This document shows positions 37,581 to 49,309 of a stretch of DNA of 64,000 bases, one piece after another; within the stretch, counting starts at the first letter, position 1, and every line of letters begins with the position of its first letter. Made by a program: the position numbers and the translations under genes. The notes under the pieces are model-generated. The model did no database searches. It was not told the origin of the DNA and saw only the letters and a list, made by a program, of their open reading frames with translations. Location: the NCBI GenBank assembly GCA_905233825.1, contig CAJOFE010000006.1:62001-126000 (forward strand), in the 5' to 3' direction. This DNA is from an uncultured Prevotella sp. Lineage in GTDB: Bacteria > Bacteroidota > Bacteroidia > Bacteroidales > Bacteroidaceae.

Positions 37581-38192
37581 ATGAACATTATGAAGAAAAT
37601 ACTGTTAATGGTAGTAGCCGCCATGATGGCTACAACAAGCGTGAACGCCCAGAACGGGTACGATACGAAGCAGGAAGTAGCAGTAAGCTTAGGCGGCCTG
37701 TCTAATTCCGACATTATCAATGCCTTCGAGACCATCGGAGGCGCCATGGTGGGAGTCACCACCGACAACGAATCGTTCTTCGGCCCCGTCTCCGTAGAGT
37801 ATTTCTACCACCTGAATCCCTGGCTCGGCGTGGGCGGCATCATCGCCTACGGACAGATGAGCCAGGATCTTTTCCTGGCGGGCAAGAAAAACGGCAAGGA
37901 TGGCGAGATCAAGAACCACTACACCACGCTCATGCCCGCCGTGAAGTTCGACTGGCTGCGTAAGTCGCATTTCGGTGTCTATTCAAAGCTTGCCATCGGT
38001 GCCACCCTACGCAATGAGAAGATCGACTACGACAGTGCCAATTATGATGACCACGACGACACGTCCCTGCATGTGAACTGGCAGCTGTCGCTGCTTGGTC
38101 TCGAGGCTGGCAGCCGGCAGTTGCGCGGCTTCTTAGAGCTGGGTACCGGCGAACAGGGCATCGCCCTCATCGGCCTGCGCTATAAGTTCTGA
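37581..38192 (+). CDS. Outer-membrane beta-barrel-like hypothetical protein
   Basis: Signal peptide MKKILLMVVAAMMATTSVNAQ, terminal 'IGLRYKF' aromatic end; ATG at 37581. Confidence 0.7.
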   Translation: MNIMKKILLMVVAAMMATTSVNAQNGYDTKQEVAVSLGGLSNSDIINAFETIGGAMVGVTTDNESFFGPVSVEYFYHLNPWLGVGGIIAYGQMSQDLFLAGKKNGKDGEIKNHYTTLMPAVKFDWLRKSHFGVYSKLAIGATLRNEKIDYDSANYDDHDDTSLHVNWQLSLLGLEAGSRQLRGFLELGTGEQGIALIGLRYKF

Positions 38193-38220
38193 TAGTAGTA
38201 GTTGCGAAGAAGAAACAAAG

Positions 38221-38252
38221 GCCCGCATCCTTAATTGGTGGCGGGCTTTTTT
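38221..38252 (+). terminator. Intrinsic terminator
   Basis: GCCCGC-N14-GCGGGC followed by TTTTTT. Confidence 0.8.
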
Positions 38253-38308
38253 GAATCGTCAGCAGCACATGATAGGTGAAAAGACAGGAAGGAAGCGTTA
38301 AAAAATAA

Positions 38309-39877
<1,569 letters not shown>

Positions 39878-39901
39878 GGAAGAATGATAAGTGAGACTGA
39901 G

Positions 39902-41332
39902 ATGAAAGCAAAGTATTTGTTGTTAATTGTTTTTTCATTATTCTTTAGCCGCGTATCGGCGCAAAGCGATCCTGTTATTATGACCGTGAATGGTCAGCCT
40001 GTGCTGCGTTCAGAGTTTGAGTATTCCTACAATAAGAACAACTCGGAGGGAGTGATTGACAAGAAGACGGTGGAGGAGTATGTTGATTTGTTCATCAACT
40101 ACAAGCTGAAGGTGGCTGCCGCCATAGATGCCCGTTACGACACGCTCACCTCGTTTAAGAAGGAATTTGCGCAGTATCGCGACCAGCAGGTGCTGCCCAT
40201 GCTGGTCACTGATGCCGACATGGAGGCCGAGGCTCGTCATATTTACGATGAGACGGTGGAGCGCATTGGCCCCGACGGACTGATCAAGACAGCACATATC
40301 CTGTTGCGTGCCGACCAGCAGGCGCCTCAGGCCGAGTGGGATGCTGTGAAGGTGCGTATCGACTCCGTCTATCGGGCGCTGAAGGCCGGTGCAGACTTTG
40401 CCGAACTGGCGAAGAAGGTGTCGCAGGATCCCGGGTCGGCACAGCAGGGCGGTGAGTTGCCCTTCGTGCAGCACGGTCAGCTGGTGAAGGAGTATGAGGA
40501 TGCTGCCTTTGCCTTGCAGCCCGGCGAGATGTCGGAGGTGGTGAAGACGGCTTACGGCTATCATATCATCCTGATGAAAGAGCGCAAGCAGCTGGAGCCC
40601 TTCGAGTTTCATCATGATGCCATCCTGAAGTTCATGGAACAGCGTAACATGCGCGACCAGATCGGGCAACAGAAAATAGAGAAGATGGTGGAGGAGAGCA
40701 AGGGACAGCTTACCATGACATCGCTGATGGAGCAGAAAGCCAACGAGCTGGCCCAGAGCGACACGGACCTGCGCTATCTCATTCAGGAATACCACGACGG
40801 TCTGCTGCTTTATGAGATCAGCAATAACTTGGTGTGGGACAAGGCTGCCAAGGACGAGGCAGGGCTGGCCATGTATTTCAAGAAGCATAAGAAGAACTAC
40901 CAGTGGGACCAGCCGCGCTTCAAGGGCATTGCCTATCATGTGAAGGATCAGGCCCATGTGAGGGCGGTGCGCGACTGCGTGAAGAAGTTGCCGTTCGACC
41001 AGTGGGCTGAGGCACTGCGCACAACGTTCAATAGCGACTCCGTGATACGTATCCGTGTGGAGAAGGGTATCTTCAAGCAGGGTGACAATGCGCTGATTGA
41101 CAGTGCGGTGTTCAAGAAGGATACGGTGGTGACGCATCTGAAGGACTATCCCATCGACGCCCATTTTGGCAAGTTGCTGAAGAAAGGACCTGAGGACTAT
41201 ACCGATGTGCGCGGGCTGGTCGTGGCCGACTATCAGGAGATGCTGGAGAAGGAGTGGGTAGCTGACTTGCGCCGCAAGTATTCCTTCCAGATAAACGAGG
41301 ATGTACTAAAGACAGTAAATCATCACGAATGA
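39902..41332 (+). CDS. Periplasmic PpiC/parvulin-type peptidyl-prolyl isomerase
   Basis: 'TAHILLRADQ...AELAKKVSQDPGSAQQGGELPFV...YGYHIILMKERK'. Confidence 0.9.
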   Translation: MKAKYLLLIVFSLFFSRVSAQSDPVIMTVNGQPVLRSEFEYSYNKNNSEGVIDKKTVEEYVDLFINYKLKVAAAIDARYDTLTSFKKEFAQYRDQQVLPMLVTDADMEAEARHIYDETVERIGPDGLIKTAHILLRADQQAPQAEWDAVKVRIDSVYRALKAGADFAELAKKVSQDPGSAQQGGELPFVQHGQLVKEYEDAAFALQPGEMSEVVKTAYGYHIILMKERKQLEPFEFHHDAILKFMEQRNMRDQIGQQKIEKMVEESKGQLTMTSLMEQKANELAQSDTDLRYLIQEYHDGLLLYEISNNLVWDKAAKDEAGLAMYFKKHKKNYQWDQPRFKGIAYHVKDQAHVRAVRDCVKKLPFDQWAEALRTTFNSDSVIRIRVEKGIFKQGDNALIDSAVFKKDTVVTHLKDYPIDAHFGKLLKKGPEDYTDVRGLVVADYQEMLEKEWVADLRRKYSFQINEDVLKTVNHHE

Positions 41333-42741
41333 AAAGGATCATCATTTCTCTTTTTTTGCTCGTAGCCTTGCTGCCTCTGCATGCCGATGATAAGGACTCA
41401 TTAGCCAATATCGTGGATGAGGTGGTATGGGTCGTGGGCGACGAAGCCATTCTGAAGAGCGATATTGAGGTGGAACGTATTCGGGCCTCGATGGAAGGCG
41501 TGCGCTGGGGCGGTGATCCTGATTGTATAGTACCTGAGCAGATAGCCGTACAGAAGCTGTTTCTTCATCAGGCAGTCATCGATAGTGTCGATAAAGATGT
41601 CACGGAGAACGATATTGCCGCCAGGATAGAGGACAACATCGAATATATGGTGGAGCAGATAGGCTCGCGGGAGAAACTGGAGGAATATCGCAAGCAGAGC
41701 CTCAGTGAGATCCGTCAGTCGATGCACGACGAGTTTCGCAATCAGCTGCTCATACAGCGTATGAAGCAGAAGCTGGTGGAGGACATCACCGTGACGCCGG
41801 CAGAGGTGCGCCGTTATTTCAAGGATATGCCGGAGGACAGCATACCCTTTGTTCCCACGGTCGTGGAGGTGCAGATACTGACGCAGACGCCGAGGATAAC
41901 ACCGGAAGAGATCAACCGTGTGAAGGACGAGCTGCGCGAATATACAGAACGTATCAATAAAGGCGAGACCTCGTTCTCGACATTGGCACGTCTGTATTCC
42001 GAAGACCCGGGCTCACGTCGTAATGGTGGTGAGATGGACTATGTGGGGCGTGGCATTCTGGATCCCGCTTTTGCTGCTGTGGCTTTTAACCTGACAGACC
42101 CCACGAAGGTGTCGAAGATTGTGGAGTCGCAGTTTGGTTACCATATCATCCAGCTCATCGACAAGCGTGGCGATAAGGTGAAGGTGCGTCATATCTTGCG
42201 CAAGCCGGTTGTGGGCGACTCGGCCATCACGGCTTCGCTGGCACGTTTGGACACGATTGCTGCCGATATCCGTGCCGGTCTGCCGCCGTTGCCGTTGCGC
42301 TCGCAGTTTGAGGGGAAATATACTTTCGAGGATGCGGTGGCGCTGTTTTCTGACGATAAAGATACACGCAGCAACTATGGCCTGATGGCGAACAAGGGAG
42401 AGGACGGACAGCTGAAATCGTCGCGCTTTGAGATGCAGGAACTGCCTCCTGAGGTGGCCCGCGTCGTTGATACGCTGCAGGTGGGACAGATGTCGGCTCC
42501 CTTCACCATGATCAATTCGACGGGAAAAACAGTCTGTGTCGTGGCGAAGCTGAAGAACAGGATACCAGGACATAAGGCAGACATTACCGAGGACTTCCAG
42601 GTGATGAAGGAGTTGGTACTTAACAAACGGCGTATGGACTTCTTGCATGATTGGGTCGTGAAGAAAATTAAGAGTACATACGTCAGACTGAATGAGCAAT
42701 ATCGCGATTGCAAGTTTGAGTATGAAGGATGGATCAGATGA
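41329..42741 (+). CDS. SurA-like peptidyl-prolyl isomerase/chaperone
   Basis: SurA_N-like region and 'FSTLARLYSEDPGSRRNGGEMDYVGRG...QFGYHIIQLIDKRGDKVKVRHILRKP'. Confidence 0.9.
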   Translation: MKRIIISLFLLVALLPLHADDKDSLANIVDEVVWVVGDEAILKSDIEVERIRASMEGVRWGGDPDCIVPEQIAVQKLFLHQAVIDSVDKDVTENDIAARIEDNIEYMVEQIGSREKLEEYRKQSLSEIRQSMHDEFRNQLLIQRMKQKLVEDITVTPAEVRRYFKDMPEDSIPFVPTVVEVQILTQTPRITPEEINRVKDELREYTERINKGETSFSTLARLYSEDPGSRRNGGEMDYVGRGILDPAFAAVAFNLTDPTKVSKIVESQFGYHIIQLIDKRGDKVKVRHILRKPVVGDSAITASLARLDTIAADIRAGLPPLPLRSQFEGKYTFEDAVALFSDDKDTRSNYGLMANKGEDGQLKSSRFEMQELPPEVARVVDTLQVGQMSAPFTMINSTGKTVCVVAKLKNRIPGHKADITEDFQVMKELVLNKRRMDFLHDWVVKKIKSTYVRLNEQYRDCKFEYEGWIR

Positions 42742-44327
42742 AGTTGTTCTTCTGTGTGCTAAGCATGTCTGTGTGTGCAGCGGTTTTGCCACAAAGGCAG
42801 ACAGCTCCTCCTCGTAACGATCCCAAGCGTGTTTATCTGATTCATGCTGACGAGTTGCGTTATGACCGTTGGCAGAATAATGATGCACAGGTGCTCACGG
42901 GATCGGTGCAGTTTGAGCATGATGGGGCGCGGCTTTATTGCGATAGTGCGAATTTCTTTGAATCCAGCAATTCGTTCGAGGCGTGGGGACATGTGCGTAT
43001 GGTGCAGGGCGACACACTTTCGCTGACCAGTGACCGGGGCTATTATGACGGTAATCAGCAGATGATGGAGGCACACGACCATGTGGTGCTGCGTCATCGT
43101 ACTACTACACTCTATACCGATGAGCTGTATTACGATCGTATCTGGAGTCAGGGGTACTTTCAGAACGGGGGACGCCTTATAGATAACGGTACGGTGCTTA
43201 CCAGCGACTGGGGAGAGTATCATACTGATTCGAAGATGGCCATCTTCTACTATGATGTGAAAATGGTCGATAAGCAGTTTCAGCTGACCACGGACTCGCT
43301 CTATTATGACACACAGGTGAAGAAAGCACATATCGTTGGCCCTTCTGACATTCTCTCTGGTAAAAGTCATATCTATTCGGAGTTAGGCTATTATAACACC
43401 GTCACGGAAGAGGCTGAGTTGCTGAACCGTTCGACGCTGGACAATCAGGGACGCAAGCTGGTGGGTGACAGTCTGTGGCACAACGGTAAGACGGGTGTCA
43501 GTGAGGCTTATGTCAATGTGATCTTTACTGATAGCGTGAACAAGAGTATCTTGCAATGTGATTATGGTCATTATGAAGATAGCATAGGATATGCCGTGTG
43601 CACGGATAATGCCATGGCTATCGACTATTCGCAGCGTGATTCTCTTTTCGTACATGGCGACACCATCAAAGTGTTTACTTACAATATTGATACTGATTCT
43701 GTCTATCGTGTCATGCATGCATATAATAAGGTACGCGCGTACCGTATTGATATACAGGCGGTATGCGACTCGCTGGTGTATTCGTCGCTCGATTCGTGCA
43801 TGACGATGTATCATGACCCGATTACCTGGAATATGAACCAGCAGCTGGTAGGCGACGAAATACAAGTGTTTATGAAAGACTCGGTCATTGACCATGCCCA
43901 TGTGATAGATAATGCGTTCTCTATTGAGCAGTTGCATGAGGATAAATGTTATAATCAGGTATCGTCGAAGGAGATGTTTGCCTTCTTCACTGATGGACAT
44001 GTTCACGAGGCACAGGCGAAGGACAATGTCATCACGGTCTATTATCCAGAGGAGAAAAGCGACAGTAGTTATGTTGGGATGGTCTATCTGGAGACCAGTG
44101 AGCTCCGCATGTTCATGGATAGTATAGGGAAGCTGAGTCGTATTTGGGCACCGAAGTCCGACGGCACGATGTATCCTATGTCACAGATACCGCCAGAGAA
44201 ACGCTATCTGGAGGGTTTTGCTTGGTATGACTATGTGCGTCCCCTCTCCAAAGAGGATATCTTCATCTGGAGGGGAAAAGAAAGGGAAGGAGTAAAAGAT
44301 GCAGAAGCCCCGTCCGTTCAACCATAA
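42729..44327 (+). CDS. OstA-like (LptA/LptD N-terminal domain) protein
   Basis: Repeated 'LYCDSANFFESSNSFEAWGHVRMVQGDTLSLTSDRGYYDG' OstA-type beta repeats. Confidence 0.85.
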   Translation: MDQMKLFFCVLSMSVCAAVLPQRQTAPPRNDPKRVYLIHADELRYDRWQNNDAQVLTGSVQFEHDGARLYCDSANFFESSNSFEAWGHVRMVQGDTLSLTSDRGYYDGNQQMMEAHDHVVLRHRTTTLYTDELYYDRIWSQGYFQNGGRLIDNGTVLTSDWGEYHTDSKMAIFYYDVKMVDKQFQLTTDSLYYDTQVKKAHIVGPSDILSGKSHIYSELGYYNTVTEEAELLNRSTLDNQGRKLVGDSLWHNGKTGVSEAYVNVIFTDSVNKSILQCDYGHYEDSIGYAVCTDNAMAIDYSQRDSLFVHGDTIKVFTYNIDTDSVYRVMHAYNKVRAYRIDIQAVCDSLVYSSLDSCMTMYHDPITWNMNQQLVGDEIQVFMKDSVIDHAHVIDNAFSIEQLHEDKCYNQVSSKEMFAFFTDGHVHEAQAKDNVITVYYPEEKSDSSYVGMVYLETSELRMFMDSIGKLSRIWAPKSDGTMYPMSQIPPEKRYLEGFAWYDYVRPLSKEDIFIWRGKEREGVKDAEAPSVQP

Positions 44328-44538
44328 GCTCATCTATATCGACGAGCGGCAGGAGCGTATCCGCCAGGCAGAACGGCGCATGAACGGTACTGCTGCTGAT
44401 GGTGTGGCAGCCAACCGCCTTTCTTTCAGCAGGAATCAGCTGCAAAAGGGTAGTGTGCCTCGCCTCAGTATTCCCATGTTGCTCTCGCTGCTCCTTATCT
44501 TCCTTGCTACTGCTCTTCTCGTTGCTTTTACGATATAA
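44299..44538 (+). CDS. Small single-TM protein between ostA-like and mutL
   Basis: 29-bp overlap with the upstream CDS; C-terminal TM helix. Confidence 0.6.
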   Translation: MQKPRPFNHKLIYIDERQERIRQAERRMNGTAADGVAANRLSFSRNQLQKGSVPRLSIPMLLSLLLIFLATALLVAFTI

Positions 44539-44550
44539 TGTATTATTACT

Positions 44551-46344
44551 ATGTCAGACATTATTCAACTTCTTCCCGATTCCGTTGCCAACCAGATAGC
44601 CGCTGGTGAAGTCATTCAGCGACCTGCGTCGGTGATTAAGGAACTGGTGGAGAATGCTGTCGATGCTGGAGCACGTAACATTCGTGTCATGGTGACTGAT
44701 GCTGGACGCACCTCTATCCAGGTCATTGATGATGGTTGCGGTATGTCTGAAACAGATGCCCGTTTGGCTTTTGAACGACATGCTACATCGAAGATACGTC
44801 AGGCTGACGACCTCTTCGCATTACATACTATGGGCTTTCGCGGTGAGGCCCTTCCCTCGATTGCCGCCGTGTCACAGGTGGAACTTGTCACTCGTATGGA
44901 GGGGGAAGAAATAGGTACAAAACTGATGTTGCAGGGATCTCGTGTTGTAGGGCAGGAGCCTGTTGCTTGTCCGGTGGGCAGTAATTTCCGGGTTGATAAC
45001 CTTTTCTTTAATGTTCCTGCTCGTAGGAAGTTCTTGAAGTCCAATGCCACGGAACTGAACAATATCCTGGTGGCCTTTGAGCGGATTGTCTTGGTCTATC
45101 CAGACATTCATTTCACACTCTATAGTAATCAGCAGGAACTGCTGAATCTCCGGGCTGGCTCTTTGCGGCAGCGTATCGTTGATGTCTTTGGGAAGAAAGC
45201 AGGTCAGGAACTGTTGCCCATAGATGTAGATACAGTCCTCTGCCGTATCTCTGGGTTTGTGGCCAAGCCCGAGGCTGCCCGTAAGAAGGGAGGGCATGAT
45301 TACTTCTTCGTGAATGGCCGATATATGCGGCATCCCTATTTCCATCGTGCCGTGGTAGGAGCCTACGAACGGTTGGTGCCAGAAGGTATGCAGCCTCCTT
45401 ATTTCATCTATTTCGACGTTAGTCCTGCTGAAATAGATGTCAATATCCATCCTACTAAAACAGAAATTAAGTTTGAGAATGAGCAGGGAATCTTTCAGGT
45501 ACTTTCTGCTGCCGTGAAAGATGCGCTCGGGCGTTTCTGTGATATTCCTACCATTGATTTTAACACAGAAGGGCGCCCCGATATTCCGGTGTTTGATCCT
45601 CAGCGGGATGCCATACGTACTCCAAAAGTACAATATAATCCGGCTTATAATCCATTTGAGAAGAATTCTACTCTTCCTCTTTCGTCAGGTGGTTCTTCTA
45701 TTCCGTCTTCTCCTGTTATGCCCGACAGGGAACTGGGACTCTTTGGTGATGAGACTCCTTCAACACTGCCTACCTCGGAAATGTCGCCCATTCATTATCA
45801 ATATAAAGGACGCTATATCATGACTGCCGTGAAGTCGGGGCTGATGATTATTGACCAGCATCGTGCCGATGTGCGTATCTGCTACGAGCGTAATATGGAA
45901 CGGCTTGCCCAGCGGCAGGGTAGCACGCAGCGGCTCCTTTTTCCTGAGATGATACAGTTCTCTCCGTCGGAGACTGTCCTGATGGAGCGTTTCCTTCCCG
46001 ACCTCTGTTCCATGGGATTCGATATCAGTAATCTTGGTGGCGGAAGTTATGGCATAGCAGGAATACCAGTGGGCATAGATGCTGTTGATCCGTTGTCGCT
46101 CTTACGCAATATGGTAACGGATGGTGGAGAGAAGAGTATCGGAAATGAGGGAGAACTGCATACTTCATTAGCGCTTAGCATGGCCCGTAACACTGCTATT
46201 GCCTATGGGCAAGTGCTTACGAATGAGGAGATGGAGCGGGTGGTGAATGAGTTGTTTGCCTGCTCTAATGCCAACTATACGCCTGATGGGCGTCCTATCC
46301 TCTCTATCTTGCCGCAACAGGATATTGAACGTTTTTTCGTGTAA
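44551..46344 (+). CDS. mutL: DNA mismatch repair protein MutL
   Basis: '[26 protein letters not shown]', '[17 protein letters not shown]', '[13 protein letters not shown]'. Confidence 0.97.
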   Translation: MSDIIQLLPDSVANQIAAGEVIQRPASVIKELVENAVDAGARNIRVMVTDAGRTSIQVIDDGCGMSETDARLAFERHATSKIRQADDLFALHTMGFRGEALPSIAAVSQVELVTRMEGEEIGTKLMLQGSRVVGQEPVACPVGSNFRVDNLFFNVPARRKFLKSNATELNNILVAFERIVLVYPDIHFTLYSNQQELLNLRAGSLRQRIVDVFGKKAGQELLPIDVDTVLCRISGFVAKPEAARKKGGHDYFFVNGRYMRHPYFHRAVVGAYERLVPEGMQPPYFIYFDVSPAEIDVNIHPTKTEIKFENEQGIFQVLSAAVKDALGRFCDIPTIDFNTEGRPDIPVFDPQRDAIRTPKVQYNPAYNPFEKNSTLPLSSGGSSIPSSPVMPDRELGLFGDETPSTLPTSEMSPIHYQYKGRYIMTAVKSGLMIIDQHRADVRICYERNMERLAQRQGSTQRLLFPEMIQFSPSETVLMERFLPDLCSMGFDISNLGGGSYGIAGIPVGIDAVDPLSLLRNMVTDGGEKSIGNEGELHTSLALSMARNTAIAYGQVLTNEEMERVVNELFACSNANYTPDGRPILSILPQQDIERFFV

Positions 46345-46421
46345 TTTCCCCTCTTTGATGCGTCATTTTGATAAAGAAAACAGAAATATTCACCTTTTTT
46401 GAAAGAAAAATTGACTTTTTC

Positions 46422-46452
46422 TTGCTTGATTGTGAAAAAATTCTTAACTTTG
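46422..46452 (+). promoter_or_regulatory. Bacteroidales-type promoter (TTG / TAACTTTG) for the coiled-coil lipoprotein
   Basis: TTG 46422-46424, 20-nt spacer, TAACTTTG 46445-46452. Confidence 0.6.
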
Positions 46453-46497
46453 CCACGATTTTGCACATATAGTAAGTATTAATAATATAAATTTTTA

Positions 46498-49287
46498 ATG
46501 TTCATGAAAAAGAAATTTATTAATGGATTGCTCTTGGCAGCCCTTTTCGTGGGCTTCACGGGCTCAATGGTTTCTTGTAAGGACTACGACGACGAGAAAC
46601 TCGGCGGCGTAATTGGTGGTCTTTCCAACTTGGAATTAAGTCTGAAAGATGCGCTTGAGGCTCAGAAGAAAGCTTTGCAGGATCAGATTGATGCACTTCA
46701 GGGTCAGCTTAACGACTGTAAGAAGACCTGTGCTGATTTCCGTGCACTTGTGGAGGAGACTTATCTCACGATTAATGAGTTCAACACCTTCAAGGACAAC
46801 CTTGGCAACATCTACTACACTAAGACTGAAGTGGATGAGAAGCTGAAGAACGGCTACTATACCAAGGAAGAGATCGACAAGATGTTCGGCGACGTTAATG
46901 GTAAGTTCGACGGCTACTACACCAAGGCAGAGGTTGACCAGTTGCTGGAGGAACTGAAGGGTTACATTGATGCCGAGGCTATTGCCAAGACGATTGCTGA
47001 CCTGCTTGCAGCTGAGAATAAGACCTTGACCGACGCTTTGAACAACTACTTCATCAACGATCCTGTTGTTGTGGAGTATCTGAGGAACGGCAAGGGTGCT
47101 GACATCATCAAGGAGCATATTACCAAAGCGCTGATTGAAGTCAACAACTCTATCAGTGAGGCTAAAGCAATTGCTGATGAGGCCCTTAGGCTGGCTAAGG
47201 CCAACGAGATCAGAATTAATGGCCTGGAGGAATCCGTCAAGACTCTTCAGGGTGATCTGATAACCTTGGGTAATGATCTGGATGAGGTTCGTGAAACGGC
47301 CAATGCTGCCAAGGCAAAGGCTGAGGCCAACAGCCTGCTTATTGAAAACTTGGAGGTAGGCTATGATCTCCTTGAAGAGCGCGTGAGCCAACTGGAGAAC
47401 GATTCCGCTACTATGATGGGTGAAATTGAGGCGATGAAGAATGAGATCGCTGCCATGAAGGAACAGGCTGCTGCTGATAAGCTCGCTGCCGATGCTCTCC
47501 ATCGTGAAATGCTGGAGACCATTAGTGGTATCGTTTCGACCCTTGATAAGTTAGGCTCCTCCATTGACGAAATCAATGAGGATATAGATGACATCTATTA
47601 TTACCTCGCTGATCTCTATATTAACATGGCAACGCTTGGCGATTTGACGGCTATTCTCAAGAATGCTGATGTGCAGGAGCTGTTGAATAATGCACGTGAG
47701 GTTCTTGATGATATTCAGGATGTGCAGCTGCTGTTCAACAAGATGCTTACGGGTATTGAAGTCAATGGTACCGACAACCCCATGTTTGGTAGCTTTGCTC
47801 TGCCTGTTGGCGTTCGCTCGAATGTATTGGTTGCCTTCTATGGACAGACCGATGCTTATGGTATTCAGTTCCCCACCAACCGTCCTGCTTATTATGCTAA
47901 TGGCGAATCGGGTATTACCGATGAGGATATCGAGATGATTGGCAGCCTGAGCAATGTTGAAGGCTATATCAACAAAGCAGGTGAGCGCATCATTGTTGCT
48001 AAGGATGGTGCTGAGGGCAATGCAGGAACCTTATACCTGACTGTGAATCCCACCAACCGCGACTTTACTGGTACCGAGTTCGAGCTGATTAACAGCCAGA
48101 ATGAGACATCGGCTATTGTACTCAGCGGACTTGCCAAGAGTGACAAGGTGCTTAACTTTGGTTACACTCGTGCTGGTGTGAATGAGCAGAGCTCGAATGG
48201 CTTCTATGAGGCTAAGGCTACATTGAGCCAGGCAGATGTGAATAATGTGGAGCATGCCGGTGTTGATATCAATACACTTAAGGATATTGTAGATAACATC
48301 CGCAATTATAAGGATATTAATGTTACGAATCTTATCAACGACGTATATAGCATTTTGACTGATATCTGCGAGGCAAAAGCCGTGAAGGGAACCTGGAAGG
48401 ATAATGATGGTAAGGCTTACAGCGTGGTTTCTCAGTATGCACTCGCTGCTACCGCCGTTAGACCGTTGTCGTTCGCATTTGCTAAGGACGTAACGTATGA
48501 AAAGATTCCTGGTTTAGGTATTATCGATAATATTGCCGACCGCTTCATCAATGAGTTAGTGAGTCAGTTCCCCTATCTCGCCGATTATGAGATTAGCAAT
48601 ATTGAGCTGAAGACACTGGATCTTGAAACGTTGGAGATTGAGGTGATTGCTACTGTTACGAAGAATGGCGTTACGAAGACTGCTGATTTGAAGTGTCATA
48701 TTTCAAAATATGTTGATAAAGTTGATGGCATTACTTATCAGAATGTAGCTGACCTGATTGAAGACCTGAATGATTTCTTCGCTCAGTTCAATACAATCAG
48801 TGTTGATTCCATCGCCGCAAAGGTAAGGAAGAGCCTGACCTCCTTCTTCGACGAGCTTAACAATCGTTATGGTCATTACTTTAATCCCAATAAGCTCATG
48901 CAGCCTGTATTGCTGATTAAGGCCAACAATAACTATGCTCGCCTGAGCGCAATGGCTAACTATCCTGCTCATGTCGATAAGACTACTTTAGCCCTGTTAC
49001 CGACCACTTACAATGCAGAAATCATTGCTCCTGCCTATAAGAAGTTCCTGGCAGTGACCAATGTTTCTAAGGATGGTCTCAGTGCTAAAGGTGGAGATGC
49101 TGCTTGCAAGAGTATTCTTGACGAGGCTAATGAGCAGGAGAACTTTATGAAGGTTATTGAGAGTGGCTTCAACGACTTCATTGAGTTCAATGCAAAGGCT
49201 GGTTACACTTATGAAATTCTCTACTCTGCAGTAGATTATGATGGTAAGGTAGCTGCAAAGAAGTTCTATGTGAAGGTTAACGAGTAA
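46498..49287 (+). CDS. Large coiled-coil surface lipoprotein with 'YYTKxEVD' repeats (SCKDYDDE family)
   Basis: Lipobox MVSCKDYDDE; three YYTK(T/E/A)E(V/I)D repeats; long heptad region. Confidence 0.82.
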   Translation: MFMKKKFINGLLLAALFVGFTGSMVSCKDYDDEKLGGVIGGLSNLELSLKDALEAQKKALQDQIDALQGQLNDCKKTCADFRALVEETYLTINEFNTFKDNLGNIYYTKTEVDEKLKNGYYTKEEIDKMFGDVNGKFDGYYTKAEVDQLLEELKGYIDAEAIAKTIADLLAAENKTLTDALNNYFINDPVVVEYLRNGKGADIIKEHITKALIEVNNSISEAKAIADEALRLAKANEIRINGLEESVKTLQGDLITLGNDLDEVRETANAAKAKAEANSLLIENLEVGYDLLEERVSQLENDSATMMGEIEAMKNEIAAMKEQAAADKLAADALHREMLETISGIVSTLDKLGSSIDEINEDIDDIYYYLADLYINMATLGDLTAILKNADVQELLNNAREVLDDIQDVQLLFNKMLTGIEVNGTDNPMFGSFALPVGVRSNVLVAFYGQTDAYGIQFPTNRPAYYANGESGITDEDIEMIGSLSNVEGYINKAGERIIVAKDGAEGNAGTLYLTVNPTNRDFTGTEFELINSQNETSAIVLSGLAKSDKVLNFGYTRAGVNEQSSNGFYEAKATLSQADVNNVEHAGVDINTLKDIVDNIRNYKDINVTNLINDVYSILTDICEAKAVKGTWKDNDGKAYSVVSQYALAATAVRPLSFAFAKDVTYEKIPGLGIIDNIADRFINELVSQFPYLADYEISNIELKTLDLETLEIEVIATVTKNGVTKTADLKCHISKYVDKVDGITYQNVADLIEDLNDFFAQFNTISVDSIAAKVRKSLTSFFDELNNRYGHYFNPNKLMQPVLLIKANNNYARLSAMANYPAHVDKTTLALLPTTYNAEIIAPAYKKFLAVTNVSKDGLSAKGGDAACKSILDEANEQENFMKVIESGFNDFIEFNAKAGYTYEILYSAVDYDGKVAAKKFYVKVNE

Positions 49288-49309
49288 CATCTAACACTGA
49301 AAAGAAGAA

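Noticed and set aside
35765-37768. 667-aa minus-strand ORF opposite recQ (also 255-1082, 40010-41164, 56167-57333 and similar long antisense ORFs)
   Set aside because: Shadow ORFs opposite clear housekeeping genes in GC-biased sequence; no recognisable domains and the opposite strand encodes conserved proteins.
46804-46950. Prophage tail-fibre gene
   Set aside because: The protein has a lipobox and sits between mutL and an OmpA gene; no other phage genes are present.
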